From Caulobacter rhizosphaerae (GTDB lineage Bacteria; Pseudomonadota; Alphaproteobacteria; Caulobacterales; Caulobacteraceae): 64,000 bases of DNA. Under the pieces are notes generated by a model. It had not been told where the DNA came from. It saw only the letters and a program-made list of their open reading frames with translations, and ran no database searches. Shown here piece by piece: positions 1 through 8,731 of this stretch (position 1 is the stretch's first letter; every line of letters begins with the position of its first letter). The stretch is taken from assembly GCF_010977555.1 (NCBI RefSeq), contig NZ_CP048815.1, forward strand, positions 5,262,501 through 5,326,500. The letters are read 5' to 3'. The translations under genes and the position numbers were made by a program.

Positions 1-627
1 GCTTTCGCCCAAAGGTGGCGCTGGCGATTTGAGCGGCCGGTCGATGGCGCCGGTCAATTGGAGCGGTCCCAGCCAGGCGGGGGCGAAGCGACGGTCCGTT
101 TGGATCGAGAGGGCCTCCCGCCGATCGATTTGCGTCAGGCGGTCCAGGCCCTCGATCTCGTGACCCGCCGCGAACGTCGCCATGACGCCGATCTCGGCGG
201 ATCCGAGCGTCCGATCTGGAAAAGGGTCAAGACCGGTCATGGCCTTGGCGGCGCGGGCGGCGGATGCTCCGGCGCCTGGAATGTCCGTTAGTCGTTCGAT
301 CAGGTAATAGAACGCGAAGCGCATCTGCACTTCGGTTCCCGACAACGGGGCCAGAGACGCCTGCACGATCAGGCGGTCTGTTAGATCGAATCGTCCGTCT
401 CGAGCGGCGCAAATCGCGGTCGCCACCGCCAGGCGCGCGCCGTGAAATCTGTCCAGGCGGTCGGACAGCGCCAGGTCCGCCATGGCCGGATAGCCCGTGC
501 AGTCGCCGGCGTTGGCGACCTTGATGAAGACCTCAGCCTGAGCGCCATCGTTCGTCTGGGCCACGGCTTGCGTGGCCAGGCAACAGGCGATCAGGCCGCC
601 GACGAGAGAAAGGATTGATGCGCGCAT
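1..627 (-). CDS. Secreted protein of unknown function (C-terminus off window)
   Basis: An open frame reads from an ATG at 627 to the window edge with no stop (209 codons), so the protein is truncated by the window, not broken. The first ~23 residues look like a Sec signal peptide: MRA, then a hydrophobic stretch, then a likely cleavage after AVAQ. The mature part has two cysteines (in DCTGYP and ICAARDG) that could form a disulfide, and an alanine-rich helical look. I recognise no domain. It reads away from the VOC gene upstream on the same strand, about 50 bp apart, so the two may be cotranscribed. Confidence 0.6.
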   Translation of the reverse strand, partial: MRASILSLVGGLIACCLATQAVAQTNDGAQAEVFIKVANAGDCTGYPAMADLALSDRLDRFHGARLAVATAICAARDGRFDLTDRLIVQASLAPLSGTEVQMRFAFYYLIERLTDIPGAGASAARAAKAMTGLDPFPDRTLGSAEIGVMATFAAGHEIEGLDRLTQIDRREALSIQTDRRFAPAWLGPLQLTGAIDRPLKSPAPPLGES

Positions 628-676
628 AGGCTCCCCGAAGTCCGGGATAGCTTAGTCGAAAGAAGCAACCAAGGGT

Positions 677-1069
677 CTAGCCCCGCAGCTCCAGCCCATT
701 GCCTTCCGGGTCCGACAGGTAGAGCGACACCGCTTCGCCGGTCGAGCCGTAGCGTTCGCCGACGTCGCCGATCGCCACGCCGTGGGCTTCTAGATGGGCT
801 CGGACCGTGTCGACGTCGAAGTCGATCACGCGCAGGCAGAGGTGGTCCATGTTGTGGCCGTCCGCGCCCGGCGCCGCGCCGCCCATCCGGCCCAGGCGGC
901 CGGCGACGTCGACCAGGTCGATCAGCTGGGCGCCGGCCCGCAGCTGGACCAAGCCGATGGCGTCCTGGCGCCGCTCGACCGCGCAGCCCAGGACGTCGAC
1001 ATAGAACCGCTCCATCGTGGCGGGGTCGCGGGCGCGGATCACCACGTGGTCGATGCCGAGCAGGCGCAT
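677..1069 (-). CDS. VOC-superfamily (glyoxalase/bleomycin resistance fold) protein
   Basis: A single-domain VOC protein of 130 residues. It opens with LLGIDHVVIRARDPATMERF, the usual first beta-alpha unit with a metal-ligand His (GIDHV). NMDHLCLRV supplies a second ligand His, and the C-terminal YLSDPEGNGLEL has the family's acidic ligand (E of LEL). These three positions suggest a metal-dependent lyase, isomerase or dioxygenase-like enzyme. VOC substrates cannot be read from the fold, and nothing nearby points to one. Close relatives are usually annotated only as VOC family protein. Confidence 0.85.
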   Translation of the reverse strand: MRLLGIDHVVIRARDPATMERFYVDVLGCAVERRQDAIGLVQLRAGAQLIDLVDVAGRLGRMGGAAPGADGHNMDHLCLRVIDFDVDTVRAHLEAHGVAIGDVGERYGSTGEAVSLYLSDPEGNGLELRG

Positions 1070-1148
1070 GGCGAAGGTCTCCGACGACTATCACGCCGAG
1101 GTATTCACGGTCGGCCGGCCCGGCAAGGCCGGCCGACGCGTGTTCGCT

Positions 1149-3284
1149 TCAGAGCAGCCAACCGCTGGTCGACAGGCTGCTTCCCGACACCAGCACCGCG
1201 AAGTCGGAATTGGCGTCGCCGTCTAGGTCGCCCCAAATGACCGAGGCCTGGCTGAACAGCCCGCTCAAGCCGAACGCGCCCAGATCTACGCCGCCCAGAG
1301 CGCCGACCGCCGAGAAGATGCTGGCGTAGGTGCTGACCATGATCTGGCCCAAGCCGCTGGCGCTGAGATGCGAGACCAGCGAGAAGGCCTGGTCGCCGTC
1401 CAGTGCGCTGTCGCCATCCAGGGCGCTGAAGTCGAACAGATCGCCGCGGCCGTAGTCGCTGACGAAGTCGATCGACCGCCCCCCGGTCCCGAACGAGGCG
1501 CTGTCGAAGACGAAGATGTCGGCGCCGCCGCCGCCGACCAGGATGTCGAAGTCGGCCCCGCCGTTCAGCCGGTCGGCGCCTGACCCGCCCAGCAGGATGT
1601 CCTTGCCGCCGGCCCCGAACAGGCTGTCGGCGCCGCCTTCGCCGCTCAGCAGGTTGAAGGCGTCGTTGCCCTCGATCACGTTGGCCGCACCGTTGCCCGT
1701 GCCCAGGGCGGCGTCGCCGGTCAGCCGCAGGTTTTCCAGGTTGGTCGAGAGGCTGTAGCTGATCGAGCTCCAGACGGTGTCGGTTCCGCCGCCGGCCAGT
1801 TCGGTCACCGTGTCGCGCCAGGTGTCGACGACATAGCGGTCGTCGCCGGCTCCACCGGTCATCCGGTCGACGCCCGTCCCGCCGTCCAGCACGTCATTGC
1901 CCAATCCGCCGATCAGGACGTCGGCGCCGTCGCGGCCTTCCAGCGTGTCATTGCCGGCGTTGCCGGTCAGGGTGTTGGCGGCGGCGTTGCCGATCAGCCG
2001 GTCCGAGCCGCTGCCGCCGACGCCGTTCTCGATCGTGGCTCCATAGGCGATGCCGACATTGTCGGTCAGCCGGCCGACCACCGGGTTGGAAGCCAACAGG
2101 GCCATGTTGGACGTGTAGGTCGCCAGTGACACGGGAGCGTAGCCCGCCGCCGCTCGGTCGGCGTTGACCTGCTCGAACGATGGCGCGGTGTCGTAGGTCA
2201 CCCCGCCGATGCTGCTGAGCGAGCCGGGGGTCAAATCGATGACCTGATCAGTGGCGTAGCCCGAGGCGTCCAGGGTGTCGATCCCGCCGGCGTCCCAGAT
2301 GGCCATGACCGGCGCCGGGGTCTTGGTGAAGTCGTAGGAATCACGCCCGGCGTTGCTGTTGAAGCCGTAGGTCGTGTCGCCCGTGCGGGTGGTCATGTCG
2401 GCGCCGTAGATCGCCTGGATGGCGGCGATGTCGTGCACCAGCGGGGTCGAGGCGTAGACCGTGGTCGAGAGGTTGAAGTCGAAGTGCCGCGCCCCCGTCT
2501 CGGCGGCCGCGAAATAGGACATGATGCTGTAGGCTCGGCTGTCCTGGTAATACTCGGCGTCGGCCGCATAGGTGATGCTGACGCCGGGGGCGGCGTTGTA
2601 GTCGCCCGGATGCTCCAGTCCCAGGGCGTGGCCGCTTTCGTGGGTCAGGGTGTGGATGCCGTAGAGCCCCTCGTCCAGCTGGAAATTGCTGGGCTGGTTG
2701 GCGCTGACCCAGACGTCGCCGGCGATCAGATCGGCGTTGTCGGGCGTATAGTCGTGCGGCAGGTAGGCGTAGGCCTGGGTGCCGGGACGGTTGGTGTAGT
2801 TCGCGAAGGTGATGTCGGCCTGTTCGGGCGCGGTTTCCACCAGGGTGGGGGCGATCAGGTCGTCCCAGCTGGCCATGGCCTCGCGGGCGGCCGCCTTCTG
2901 ATCCTCGGTGAACGGAGCGAAGCCGAAATATTCGGGCCGGCCGAACAGTTGGCCGTCTTCTTCATAGACGTAAGGTTCGGCGAACATGCTTTCGGCGGTG
3001 TGGAAGCCAAAGTTCAGCACACTGGCGTCGCCGTCGCGGGGTACGGCGTGCTCGACGTCGCCCGGCGTCCAGCCGGCGCCGCCGCGATTGAGCTGCTCGA
3101 TCACCTGCTCGATGGTGAACACCGGCTTGTCGCGGATCGTACCGCCCTGGCCGTCCACCGAGGCGTTGACCGGCTCGACCGAAACGTCCAGCGCCGGCGC
3201 CACCGCGTCGGTCGCCCCCTGGAACACCGGGAAGTCGATGTCCCTGTGGAGATCCTGGTCCAGGCTTTCGTCGTGGAGGCGCAT
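1149..3284 (-). CDS. Serralysin-like M10 metalloprotease with RTX repeats
   Basis: A 711-residue secreted zinc protease. The catalytic motif HESGHALGLEH (residues 215-225) fits HExxHxxGxxH, and SIMSYF (253-258) is the Met-turn. Calcium-binding nonapeptide repeats (GNAGNDTLEG, GGLGNDVLDGG and similar) occupy about 421-483 and 540-595. There is no N-terminal signal peptide, as expected for type I secretion through a C-terminal signal. No ABC transporter, membrane-fusion protein or inhibitor gene lies in the window, so export must rely on a system elsewhere. Family knowledge: serralysins digest extracellular proteins and stay inactive until calcium folds the RTX part. A small secreted-protein gene lies 54 bp upstream on the same strand. 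Confidence 0.9.
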   Translation of the reverse strand: MRLHDESLDQDLHRDIDFPVFQGATDAVAPALDVSVEPVNASVDGQGGTIRDKPVFTIEQVIEQLNRGGAGWTPGDVEHAVPRDGDASVLNFGFHTAESMFAEPYVYEEDGQLFGRPEYFGFAPFTEDQKAAAREAMASWDDLIAPTLVETAPEQADITFANYTNRPGTQAYAYLPHDYTPDNADLIAGDVWVSANQPSNFQLDEGLYGIHTLTHESGHALGLEHPGDYNAAPGVSITYAADAEYYQDSRAYSIMSYFAAAETGARHFDFNLSTTVYASTPLVHDIAAIQAIYGADMTTRTGDTTYGFNSNAGRDSYDFTKTPAPVMAIWDAGGIDTLDASGYATDQVIDLTPGSLSSIGGVTYDTAPSFEQVNADRAAAGYAPVSLATYTSNMALLASNPVVGRLTDNVGIAYGATIENGVGGSGSDRLIGNAAANTLTGNAGNDTLEGRDGADVLIGGLGNDVLDGGTGVDRMTGGAGDDRYVVDTWRDTVTELAGGGTDTVWSSISYSLSTNLENLRLTGDAALGTGNGAANVIEGNDAFNLLSGEGGADSLFGAGGKDILLGGSGADRLNGGADFDILVGGGGADIFVFDSASFGTGGRSIDFVSDYGRGDLFDFSALDGDSALDGDQAFSLVSHLSASGLGQIMVSTYASIFSAVGALGGVDLGAFGLSGLFSQASVIWGDLDGDANSDFAVLVSGSSLSTSGWLL

Positions 3285-3338
3285 CGGCTTTTCCGTGGCT
3301 GGTGTGGAGGTCGTTCGGTGGCGGTCAGGCCGCGCGGG

Positions 3339-3866
3339 TCAGGGCGCCGGCCGTGATCGCCACGGCAGGGTCTCAGCGAGCGCGGCGTTCACGGCCGCAT
3401 CGAATTGGGAGCTGGGATCGGCGCCAAAGGCGGGCGGCGCCGTGGCGCGGGGCGCCGCGCCGAACAGCTCGGACGGCGCGGCCGTGGCGCGGAAGACGCG
3501 GAGACTGAAGACCAGCAGCGATCCGCCGCGGCTTCCAAGGGATTGAGGCCCCTCGGACTGGATGTTGGCGTGGAACAGCAGGACGGCGGTGTCGGCGGCG
3601 ATCAGGCCGGGGTCGCCCGGCGCGAGCAGAACGACCGGGATCGGCGCCTTGTCGGCGGCCAGGGCCCGGACCCGGTCGCAGAGCGCGGCCTGGAGTCGGC
3701 GGCGATCCGGCGCCCGGTCAGGATCGACCAGGCACTGCACGCCCAGGCGCCGGGCGCCGTCCCAGGCCAGGGCCGGGGTCGAAGCCGTGGCGACGCCGCC
3801 GCAGATCATGACCCCGATTGGGGACAGGGCGCAGGCCCATGCCATGAACTGTCGAATTGGCGACAT
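3339..3866 (-). CDS. Hypothetical secreted protein upstream of the metalloprotease
   Basis: 175 residues beginning with a hydrophobic segment (MSPIRQF, then ALSPIGVMICGGVATAS), consistent with a Sec signal peptide. The mature part has two cysteines (GVQCLVDPDR, AALCDRVRA) and a probable soluble alpha/beta core around PVVLLAPGDPGL. No family recognised. It precedes the RTX protease on the same strand with a 54-bp gap, so the two may share a promoter. A role as protease inhibitor or chaperone is possible from position alone and is unsupported by sequence. Confidence 0.6.
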   Translation of the reverse strand: MSPIRQFMAWACALSPIGVMICGGVATASTPALAWDGARRLGVQCLVDPDRAPDRRRLQAALCDRVRALAADKAPIPVVLLAPGDPGLIAADTAVLLFHANIQSEGPQSLGSRGGSLLVFSLRVFRATAAPSELFGAAPRATAPPAFGADPSSQFDAAVNAALAETLPWRSRPAP

Positions 3867-3953
3867 AGATTTCCCGCAAGCCGATCCGTCTTGAGCGTCT
3901 TCGGCCCTCTGACCTTCGCGGGGAAACTGCCGTTATGCAAGTCCAAGGTGTAT

Positions 3954-3966
3954 TGTAAAGCTTACA
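3954..3966. promoter_or_regulatory. AT-rich inverted repeat TGTAA-AGC-TTACA
   Basis: A perfect 5-bp inverted repeat in an unusually AT-rich patch between the TraB/GumN gene and the secreted-protein gene. On the minus strand it lies ~90 bp upstream of that gene and could mark the promoter/operator of the secreted-protein/metalloprotease pair. The regulator is unknown. Confidence 0.25.
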
Positions 3967-4003
3967 TATTTCAAGGCGTGCTCAAGCTTGCGACGGCGCG
4001 ACC

Positions 4004-4999
4004 TCAATCGGCCGGCGAGGTGATGGTCGCGCCCGAAGCCTTCAGGCGATCAAGCACGCCGTTGGACGGCAGCAGGAAGGCCAGGTCGACGACTGCGATG
4101 GTCACACCGGGCCGGTTCAGCGCCTCGTTCAAGGCGTCGGCCGACTGGCCGATCTGCTGCGCCAGCAGGGCCGGACCGCCAGGCGCGCGCATCACGCAGC
4201 GCTGGGCGGCCGAGCTGGAATAGCGGGCCCGTACGCTGGCCAGGTCGCCGTTCGCCCAGTCGGTCCCCATGTCGGTGGGGTGGGCGCCGTCATATTCCAG
4301 TTCGGTCAGGGCGTCGCGCAGGCAGGCCAGGTTGGCCTCGTCCGACAGCTTTCCGGCGCTGGCTAGGATGGGACCCAGGCGATACTGGCTCATCGCCTTG
4401 ACCTTGACGCCCTTGGTCTTGGCCATGCGCTCGATCGTGCTGACCGGCTTGGCCTCGGACAGGCCCGCCGCCTGGCGGAAGTCCGACAGCAGGATGAAGC
4501 CGGCCACGGCGGGCTTCCAGTCCTTGTAAGGGACGGCCGTGCGGCCGGCCCGTTCGCGGGCGCTGACGAACCGGGCTTTCAGGTCGGCCGGGAGACGTTC
4601 CTCCAGGTTCTTGCTGAAGGGGCGGTAGCGCACCCCGCCTCCGCCGGTCAGGAAGAACTTGGTGACCTGCAAGGGCCCGACCGACGCTTCCGGCGGGATC
4701 AGGACCAGGCTGGCCTGGTCCATGGCGCGGTTCAGCCGCGGGCTGTCCCACTTCAGCTGATGAGGCAGGGGCGGGGCCGAGCCGATCACATAGAGTTTGG
4801 CGCCGCCCTTCTCGACCAGCCAGAGGGCGGGGCCGGGCGGCCGGGCGACCACCTGCAACGCCTCGACCACCGCGCTGCCGGGGTCCTGGGGGAACAGCTC
4901 GACGGTCTGAGGCGGCGGAGGGGTTTGGGCCGAAACCGGGACGATCAGAACTGTCAACGCGAGCGCCGGGCCGATCAGCGCCGATAGGGGTCGAACCAT
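4004..4999 (-). CDS. TraB/GumN family protein
   Basis: 331 residues from the ATG at 4999, which has a good ribosome site (AGGAGACGGCC just upstream); longer upstream frames lack this. An N-terminal signal peptide ends near VSAQT. The core matches TraB/GumN: WLVEKGGAKLYVIGSAPPLP, where the family usually has a GTxH-like turn after the beta strands (here GSAPP). Conserved helices follow, and the C-terminus VVDLAFLLPSNGVLDRLKASG matches the family's VGxxHLxGxxGLLxxLxxxG end with the histidine replaced. The proposed metal-binding histidines of the family are therefore missing, suggesting a non-catalytic or divergent member. Periplasmic. Confidence 0.75.
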   Translation of the reverse strand: MVRPLSALIGPALALTVLIVPVSAQTPPPPQTVELFPQDPGSAVVEALQVVARPPGPALWLVEKGGAKLYVIGSAPPLPHQLKWDSPRLNRAMDQASLVLIPPEASVGPLQVTKFFLTGGGGVRYRPFSKNLEERLPADLKARFVSARERAGRTAVPYKDWKPAVAGFILLSDFRQAAGLSEAKPVSTIERMAKTKGVKVKAMSQYRLGPILASAGKLSDEANLACLRDALTELEYDGAHPTDMGTDWANGDLASVRARYSSSAAQRCVMRAPGGPALLAQQIGQSADALNEALNRPGVTIAVVDLAFLLPSNGVLDRLKASGATITSPAD

Positions 5000-5036
5000 G
5001 GCCGTCTCCTGAAGCCTCACCCGGAGAATAGGGGCT

Positions 5037-5966
5037 CTAGTGCCGTGGCGAAAGCGCGGCGGGCGGCAGGTCGCGCAAGGTCTGAGCCAGCAGCCGCCCC
5101 TCGGCGCCCCGGCTGGAACCGGCCCGCCAGGCGACGACGATTTCGCGGCTGGACTGGTCGGAATCCAGCGGCCGGATGGTGACCTGCGCATTATGGGCCA
5201 GGCCGGCCGCCACCGCCATCGACGGCAGGAACGACACGCCCAGGCCGGAACCGATCATCTGCACCAAGGTGGGCAGGGAGGTGGCTGCGAAGCTTTCCTC
5301 GTCGCCAAAGCCGGCGCCGCGCGGCGGCTCCAGCCCGCAGGCGGCCAGGGCGTGGTCGCGCAGGCAGTGACCGTCCTCAAGCAGGATCATGTCGTCGCCG
5401 CGCAGGCTTTCCGGATCGACCCGGTCAAAGGCGGCCATGCGGTGGTTGGCCGGGGCGGCGGCCAAGAGCTCGTCGTCCTCGACATGGGCCCAGTCCAGGC
5501 CGGTCATATCGTAAGGCAGAGCGATCAGCGCCGCGTCCAGTCCGCCGGATTTCAGCGAGGCGATCAGCCGATGGGTCAGGTCCTCGCGCAGATAGAGCTT
5601 CAGCTTCGGAAACTGGTCGCGCAAGGCCGGCAGGGCGCGGGGCAACAGGTAGGGGGCGACGGTCGGGATCACCCCCAGGCGGAACCGGCCGGCCAGGGGC
5701 TGGCCCGCCCCGCGCGCGGCCTGCACCAGGTCCTCCGCCTGGGCCAGGATCGCCTCGGCGCGGCGCACGGCTTCCTGGCCGGCGGCGGTCAGGATCACGC
5801 CGGACCGGGCGCGGTCGACCACTGGGGAGCCGAGGATCTTTTCCAGCTCCTGGATGCCGGCCGACAAGGTCGGTTGGGTGACGTGGCAGGCCTCGGCCGC
5901 TCGGCTGAACGAGCCATGCTCCGAAAGAAGCTTCAGATATTGCAGTTGGCGCAGGGTAGGAAGCAT
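5037..5966 (-). CDS. oxyR: Hydrogen-peroxide sensor, LysR-type regulator OxyR
   Basis: 309 residues: a LysR winged-helix domain (about 1-60, with GSFSRAAEACHVTQPTLSAG as recognition region) followed by a two-lobed sensor domain. The redox signature EDGHCLRDHALAACG has Cys201 and Cys210 nine residues apart, matching C199/C208 of E. coli OxyR, so thiol-disulfide activation by peroxide is expected. It is divergent from ahpC with 181 bp between starts, and two OxyR-like sites sit in that gap. The site nearest oxyR starts 9 bp from its start codon, suggesting negative autoregulation. In Caulobacter, OxyR is known to activate katG and related genes; here the obvious target is ahpCF. Confidence 0.92.
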   Translation of the reverse strand: MLPTLRQLQYLKLLSEHGSFSRAAEACHVTQPTLSAGIQELEKILGSPVVDRARSGVILTAAGQEAVRRAEAILAQAEDLVQAARGAGQPLAGRFRLGVIPTVAPYLLPRALPALRDQFPKLKLYLREDLTHRLIASLKSGGLDAALIALPYDMTGLDWAHVEDDELLAAAPANHRMAAFDRVDPESLRGDDMILLEDGHCLRDHALAACGLEPPRGAGFGDEESFAATSLPTLVQMIGSGLGVSFLPSMAVAAGLAHNAQVTIRPLDSDQSSREIVVAWRAGSSRGAEGRLLAQTLRDLPPAALSPRH

Positions 5967-5974
5967 GCCGTGAA

Positions 5975-5991
5975 GATAGGCGCGATCTATC
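5975..5991. promoter_or_regulatory. OxyR-like binding site proximal to oxyR
   Basis: GATAG-N7-CTATC, a perfect 5-bp inverted repeat with the 7-bp spacing of an OxyR half-site pair (ATAG-N7-CTAT). It begins 9 bp upstream of the oxyR start codon, where a bound tetramer would block transcription or initiation. The match to consensus is seen directly; binding is inferred. Confidence 0.6.
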
Positions 5992-6051
5992 GGAAATCAA
6001 AAGACAATCGACGATATCTCTGCCGCACCCGCGAACGTCGAAGGGCGACGA

Positions 6052-6068
6052 CATAGAGACACCCTATC
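6052..6068. promoter_or_regulatory. OxyR-like binding site upstream of ahpC
   Basis: CATAG-N7-CTATC at 6052-6068. Continuing with the same 7-bp periodicity, weaker half sites follow (AATG at 6075, CGAT at 6086), reproducing the four-box ATAG-N7-CTAT-N7-ATAG-N7-CTAT layout. It lies 80 bp upstream of the ahpC start, a suitable activation distance. Confidence 0.6.
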
Positions 6069-6147
6069 GTCGAGAATGAAACAATCGATTAGCCCTATCA
6101 GATTCCCTTGCGTAGAAGGGCCTTCGCAATTCCTGCAGGAGAACTTC

Positions 6148-6711
6148 ATGTCCTTGATCAACACCCAGATCAAACCCTTCACCGCCCAGGCCTACAAGGG
6201 CGGCAAGTTCGTCGAAGTCAGCGACGCCGACCTGAAGGGCAAGTGGTCCGTCGTGTTCTTCTATCCGGCCGACTTCACCTTCGTCTGCCCGACGGAGTTG
6301 GAAGACCTGGCCGACAACTACGCCACGTTCCAGCGCCTGGGCGTCGAGATCTACGCCGTGTCGACCGACACCCACTTCTCGCACAAGGCCTGGCACGACA
6401 CCTCGCCGGCCATCGGCAAGATCCAGTACACCATGGTCGGCGACCCGTCGGGCCAGATCACCAACAACTTCGGCGTCATGCGCGAAGGCGTGGGCCTGGC
6501 CGACCGCGGCACCTTCCTGATCGATCCGGAAGGCGTGATCCAGTTCACCGAAGTGACCGCCGAAGGCATCGGCCGCAACGCCATCGAGCTGCTGCGCAAG
6601 GTCAAGGCCGCCCAGTACGTCGCGTCCCACCCGGGCGAAGTCTGCCCGGCCAAGTGGGAAGAGGGTGAAAAGACCCTCGCCCCGTCGCTCGACCTGGTCG
6701 GCAAGATCTAA
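6148..6711 (+). CDS. ahpC: Alkyl hydroperoxide reductase peroxiredoxin AhpC
   Basis: 187 residues, the normal AhpC length, from the ATG at 6148 (ribosome site GCAGGAGAACTTC). [17 protein letters not shown] contains the peroxidatic Cys47, and [10 protein letters not shown] has the resolving Cys166 on the partner subunit, so it is a typical 2-Cys peroxiredoxin. It reduces H2O2, organic peroxides and peroxynitrite in the cytoplasm, with AhpF (next gene) as electron donor. It is divergent from oxyR and preceded by OxyR-like sites. A small hairpin (TTGCG...CGCAA, 6108-6129) lies in the leader just before the ribosome site. Confidence 0.97.
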   Translation: MSLINTQIKPFTAQAYKGGKFVEVSDADLKGKWSVVFFYPADFTFVCPTELEDLADNYATFQRLGVEIYAVSTDTHFSHKAWHDTSPAIGKIQYTMVGDPSGQITNNFGVMREGVGLADRGTFLIDPEGVIQFTEVTAEGIGRNAIELLRKVKAAQYVASHPGEVCPAKWEEGEKTLAPSLDLVGKI

Positions 6712-6877
6712 GCCCGCCAACGACTTGCCGCGGCCCCAGGGTCGCGGCTGGCCTCGCCGCTGGTTCCGTCAGTCCCTTGATGGGTCTGGGAACCGGCGGC
6801 TTCGCCCCCTCATTCCAGACATTCCACAAGATCCGGCGCCGCGTCCCTCCCCGCGCGCCTGAAAGTCGGAGCCCGCC

Positions 6878-8464
6878 ATGTTGGACGATGGTCTGAAGAC
6901 CCAGCTGAAAGCCTATCTGCAGAACCTGCGCCAGCCGATCGAGCTGGTCGCCTCGCTGGGCGAGGGCCAGGGCTCCAAGGACATGCGCACGCTGCTCGAG
7001 GATGTGGCCGGAACCTCCGACAAGGTCAGCCTGAACCTGGCCGGCGACGACGCCCGCAGGCCGTCCTTCGCCATCACCCGCGCCGACGGCAGCGCCGATG
7101 TCCGCTTCGCCGGCCTGCCCCTGGGTCACGAGTTCACCTCGCTGGTGCTGGCCCTGCTGCACGTCGGCGGCCACCCGCCGAAATTCGACGCCGAGGTGCT
7201 GGACCAGGTCCGCGCCCTGGAAGGCGAATTCCGCTTCGAGACCTATTTCTCGCAGAGCTGCCAGAACTGCCCGGACGTGGTCCAGGCCCTCAACACCATG
7301 GCGGCCCTAAACCCCAACATCACCCACGTGGCCATCGACGGCGCCCTGTTCCAGGCCGAGGTCGAGGAGCGCCAGGTCATGGCCGTGCCGACCATCCTGC
7401 TGAACGGCCAGCCGTTCGGCCAGGGCCGCATGAGCCTGGAGCAGATCCTGGCCAAGCTGGACACCGGCGCGGTGGCTCGCGAAGCCGAGAAGCTCAAGAC
7501 CAAGGACGCCTTCGACGTCCTGGTGGTCGGCGGCGGGCCGGCTGGGGCCGCGGCGGCGATCTACGCCGCCCGCAAGGGCATCCGCACCGGCGTGGCCGCC
7601 GAGCGCTTCGGCGGCCAGGTGCTGGACACCATGGCCATCGAGAACTTCATCTCGGTGTCGCACACCGAAGGCCCCAAGCTGGCCTCGGCGCTGGAGCAGC
7701 ACGTCAAGGACTATGACGTCGACATCATGAATCTGCAGAAGGCGGTCGGCCTGGTCCCCGCCAAGACCCCAGGCGGCCTGATCGAGGTCAAGCTCGAGAA
7801 CGGCGCCAGCCTGAAGTCGCGCAGCGTGATCCTGGCCACCGGCGCCCGCTGGCGGAACATCAACGTGCCCGGCGAGGCCGAGTACAAGAACAAGGGCGTG
7901 GCCTATTGCCCCCATTGCGATGGCCCGCTGTTCAAGGGCAAGCGCGTGGCGGTGATCGGCGGCGGCAACAGCGGCGTCGAGGCGGCCATCGACCTGGCCG
8001 GCATCGTCGCCCACGTGACCCTGATCGAGTTCGACAGCCAGTTGCGCGCCGACGCGGTGCTGCAGCGCAAGCTGGCCAGCCTGCCGAACGTGCGCATCGT
8101 CACCTCGGCCCTGACCACCGAGGTGCTTGGCGACGGAAGCAAGGTCACCGGCCTGACCTACAAGGACCGCAACCACGACCAGGTGCACACGGTCGACCTG
8201 GAAGGCGTGTTCGTGCAGATCGGCCTGGTGCCCAACACCGAGTGGCTGAAGGACAGCGTGGCCCTCACCCAGCGCGGCGAGATCGAGGTCGACCATCGCG
8301 GCGAGACCTCGCTGCCCGGCGTGTTCGCCGCCGGCGACGCGACGACCACGCCCTACAAGCAGATCATCATCGCCATGGGCGAAGGCTCGAAGGCGGCTCT
8401 GTCAGCCTTCGACTACATGATCCGCCTGGAGCCGGCCGTTCCCGCCGAGCAAGAGGCCGCCTGA
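6878..8464 (+). CDS. ahpF: Alkyl hydroperoxide reductase flavoprotein AhpF
   Basis: 528 residues, full length for AhpF. An N-terminal tandem thioredoxin-like domain carries the CQNC redox pair (Cys128/Cys131). The thioredoxin-reductase-like part has an FAD motif ([12 protein letters not shown], ~217-228), the CPHC active site (Cys344/Cys347), an NADH-binding [10 protein letters not shown] segment and a C-terminal FAD motif ([10 protein letters not shown]). Electrons pass NADH to FAD to CPHC to CQNC to AhpC. The gene lies 166 bp behind ahpC on the same strand and ends in a strong terminator, so the pair forms one peroxide-stress operon. Confidence 0.97.
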   Translation: MLDDGLKTQLKAYLQNLRQPIELVASLGEGQGSKDMRTLLEDVAGTSDKVSLNLAGDDARRPSFAITRADGSADVRFAGLPLGHEFTSLVLALLHVGGHPPKFDAEVLDQVRALEGEFRFETYFSQSCQNCPDVVQALNTMAALNPNITHVAIDGALFQAEVEERQVMAVPTILLNGQPFGQGRMSLEQILAKLDTGAVAREAEKLKTKDAFDVLVVGGGPAGAAAAIYAARKGIRTGVAAERFGGQVLDTMAIENFISVSHTEGPKLASALEQHVKDYDVDIMNLQKAVGLVPAKTPGGLIEVKLENGASLKSRSVILATGARWRNINVPGEAEYKNKGVAYCPHCDGPLFKGKRVAVIGGGNSGVEAAIDLAGIVAHVTLIEFDSQLRADAVLQRKLASLPNVRIVTSALTTEVLGDGSKVTGLTYKDRNHDQVHTVDLEGVFVQIGLVPNTEWLKDSVALTQRGEIEVDHRGETSLPGVFAAGDATTTPYKQIIIAMGEGSKAALSAFDYMIRLEPAVPAEQEAA

Positions 8465-8507
8465 CGCGTCTCCCCGACGAGCGAAGCGTCTCGATCGGAC
8501 CTCCACG

Positions 8508-8549
8508 AAGCCGCCGCGACCGCCTCGGGGCCGTCGCGGCGGCTTTCTT
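8508..8549 (+). terminator. Rho-independent terminator after ahpF
   Basis: A perfect 13-bp GC-rich stem (8508-8520 pairs with 8533-8545), 12-nt loop, then TTTCTT. It sits 44 bp after the ahpF stop and closes the ahp operon. Confidence 0.85.
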
Positions 8550-8731
8550 GCGGCGGCTTGGCGTCTTGGGAGATGTGACGATGCGCCTCTCGCCGCACGC
8601 GCGATCTTCACCTCGACAGCAATCTTGAGCGCGGGCTATCCTGTTAACGAATGGGCAAATGATTCTGCGCGGCTGAGGGGCCGAATCGGCGCGATGGGCG
8701 TCGAGCCGCGGATCGTTAGAGGGTGGGCAAG

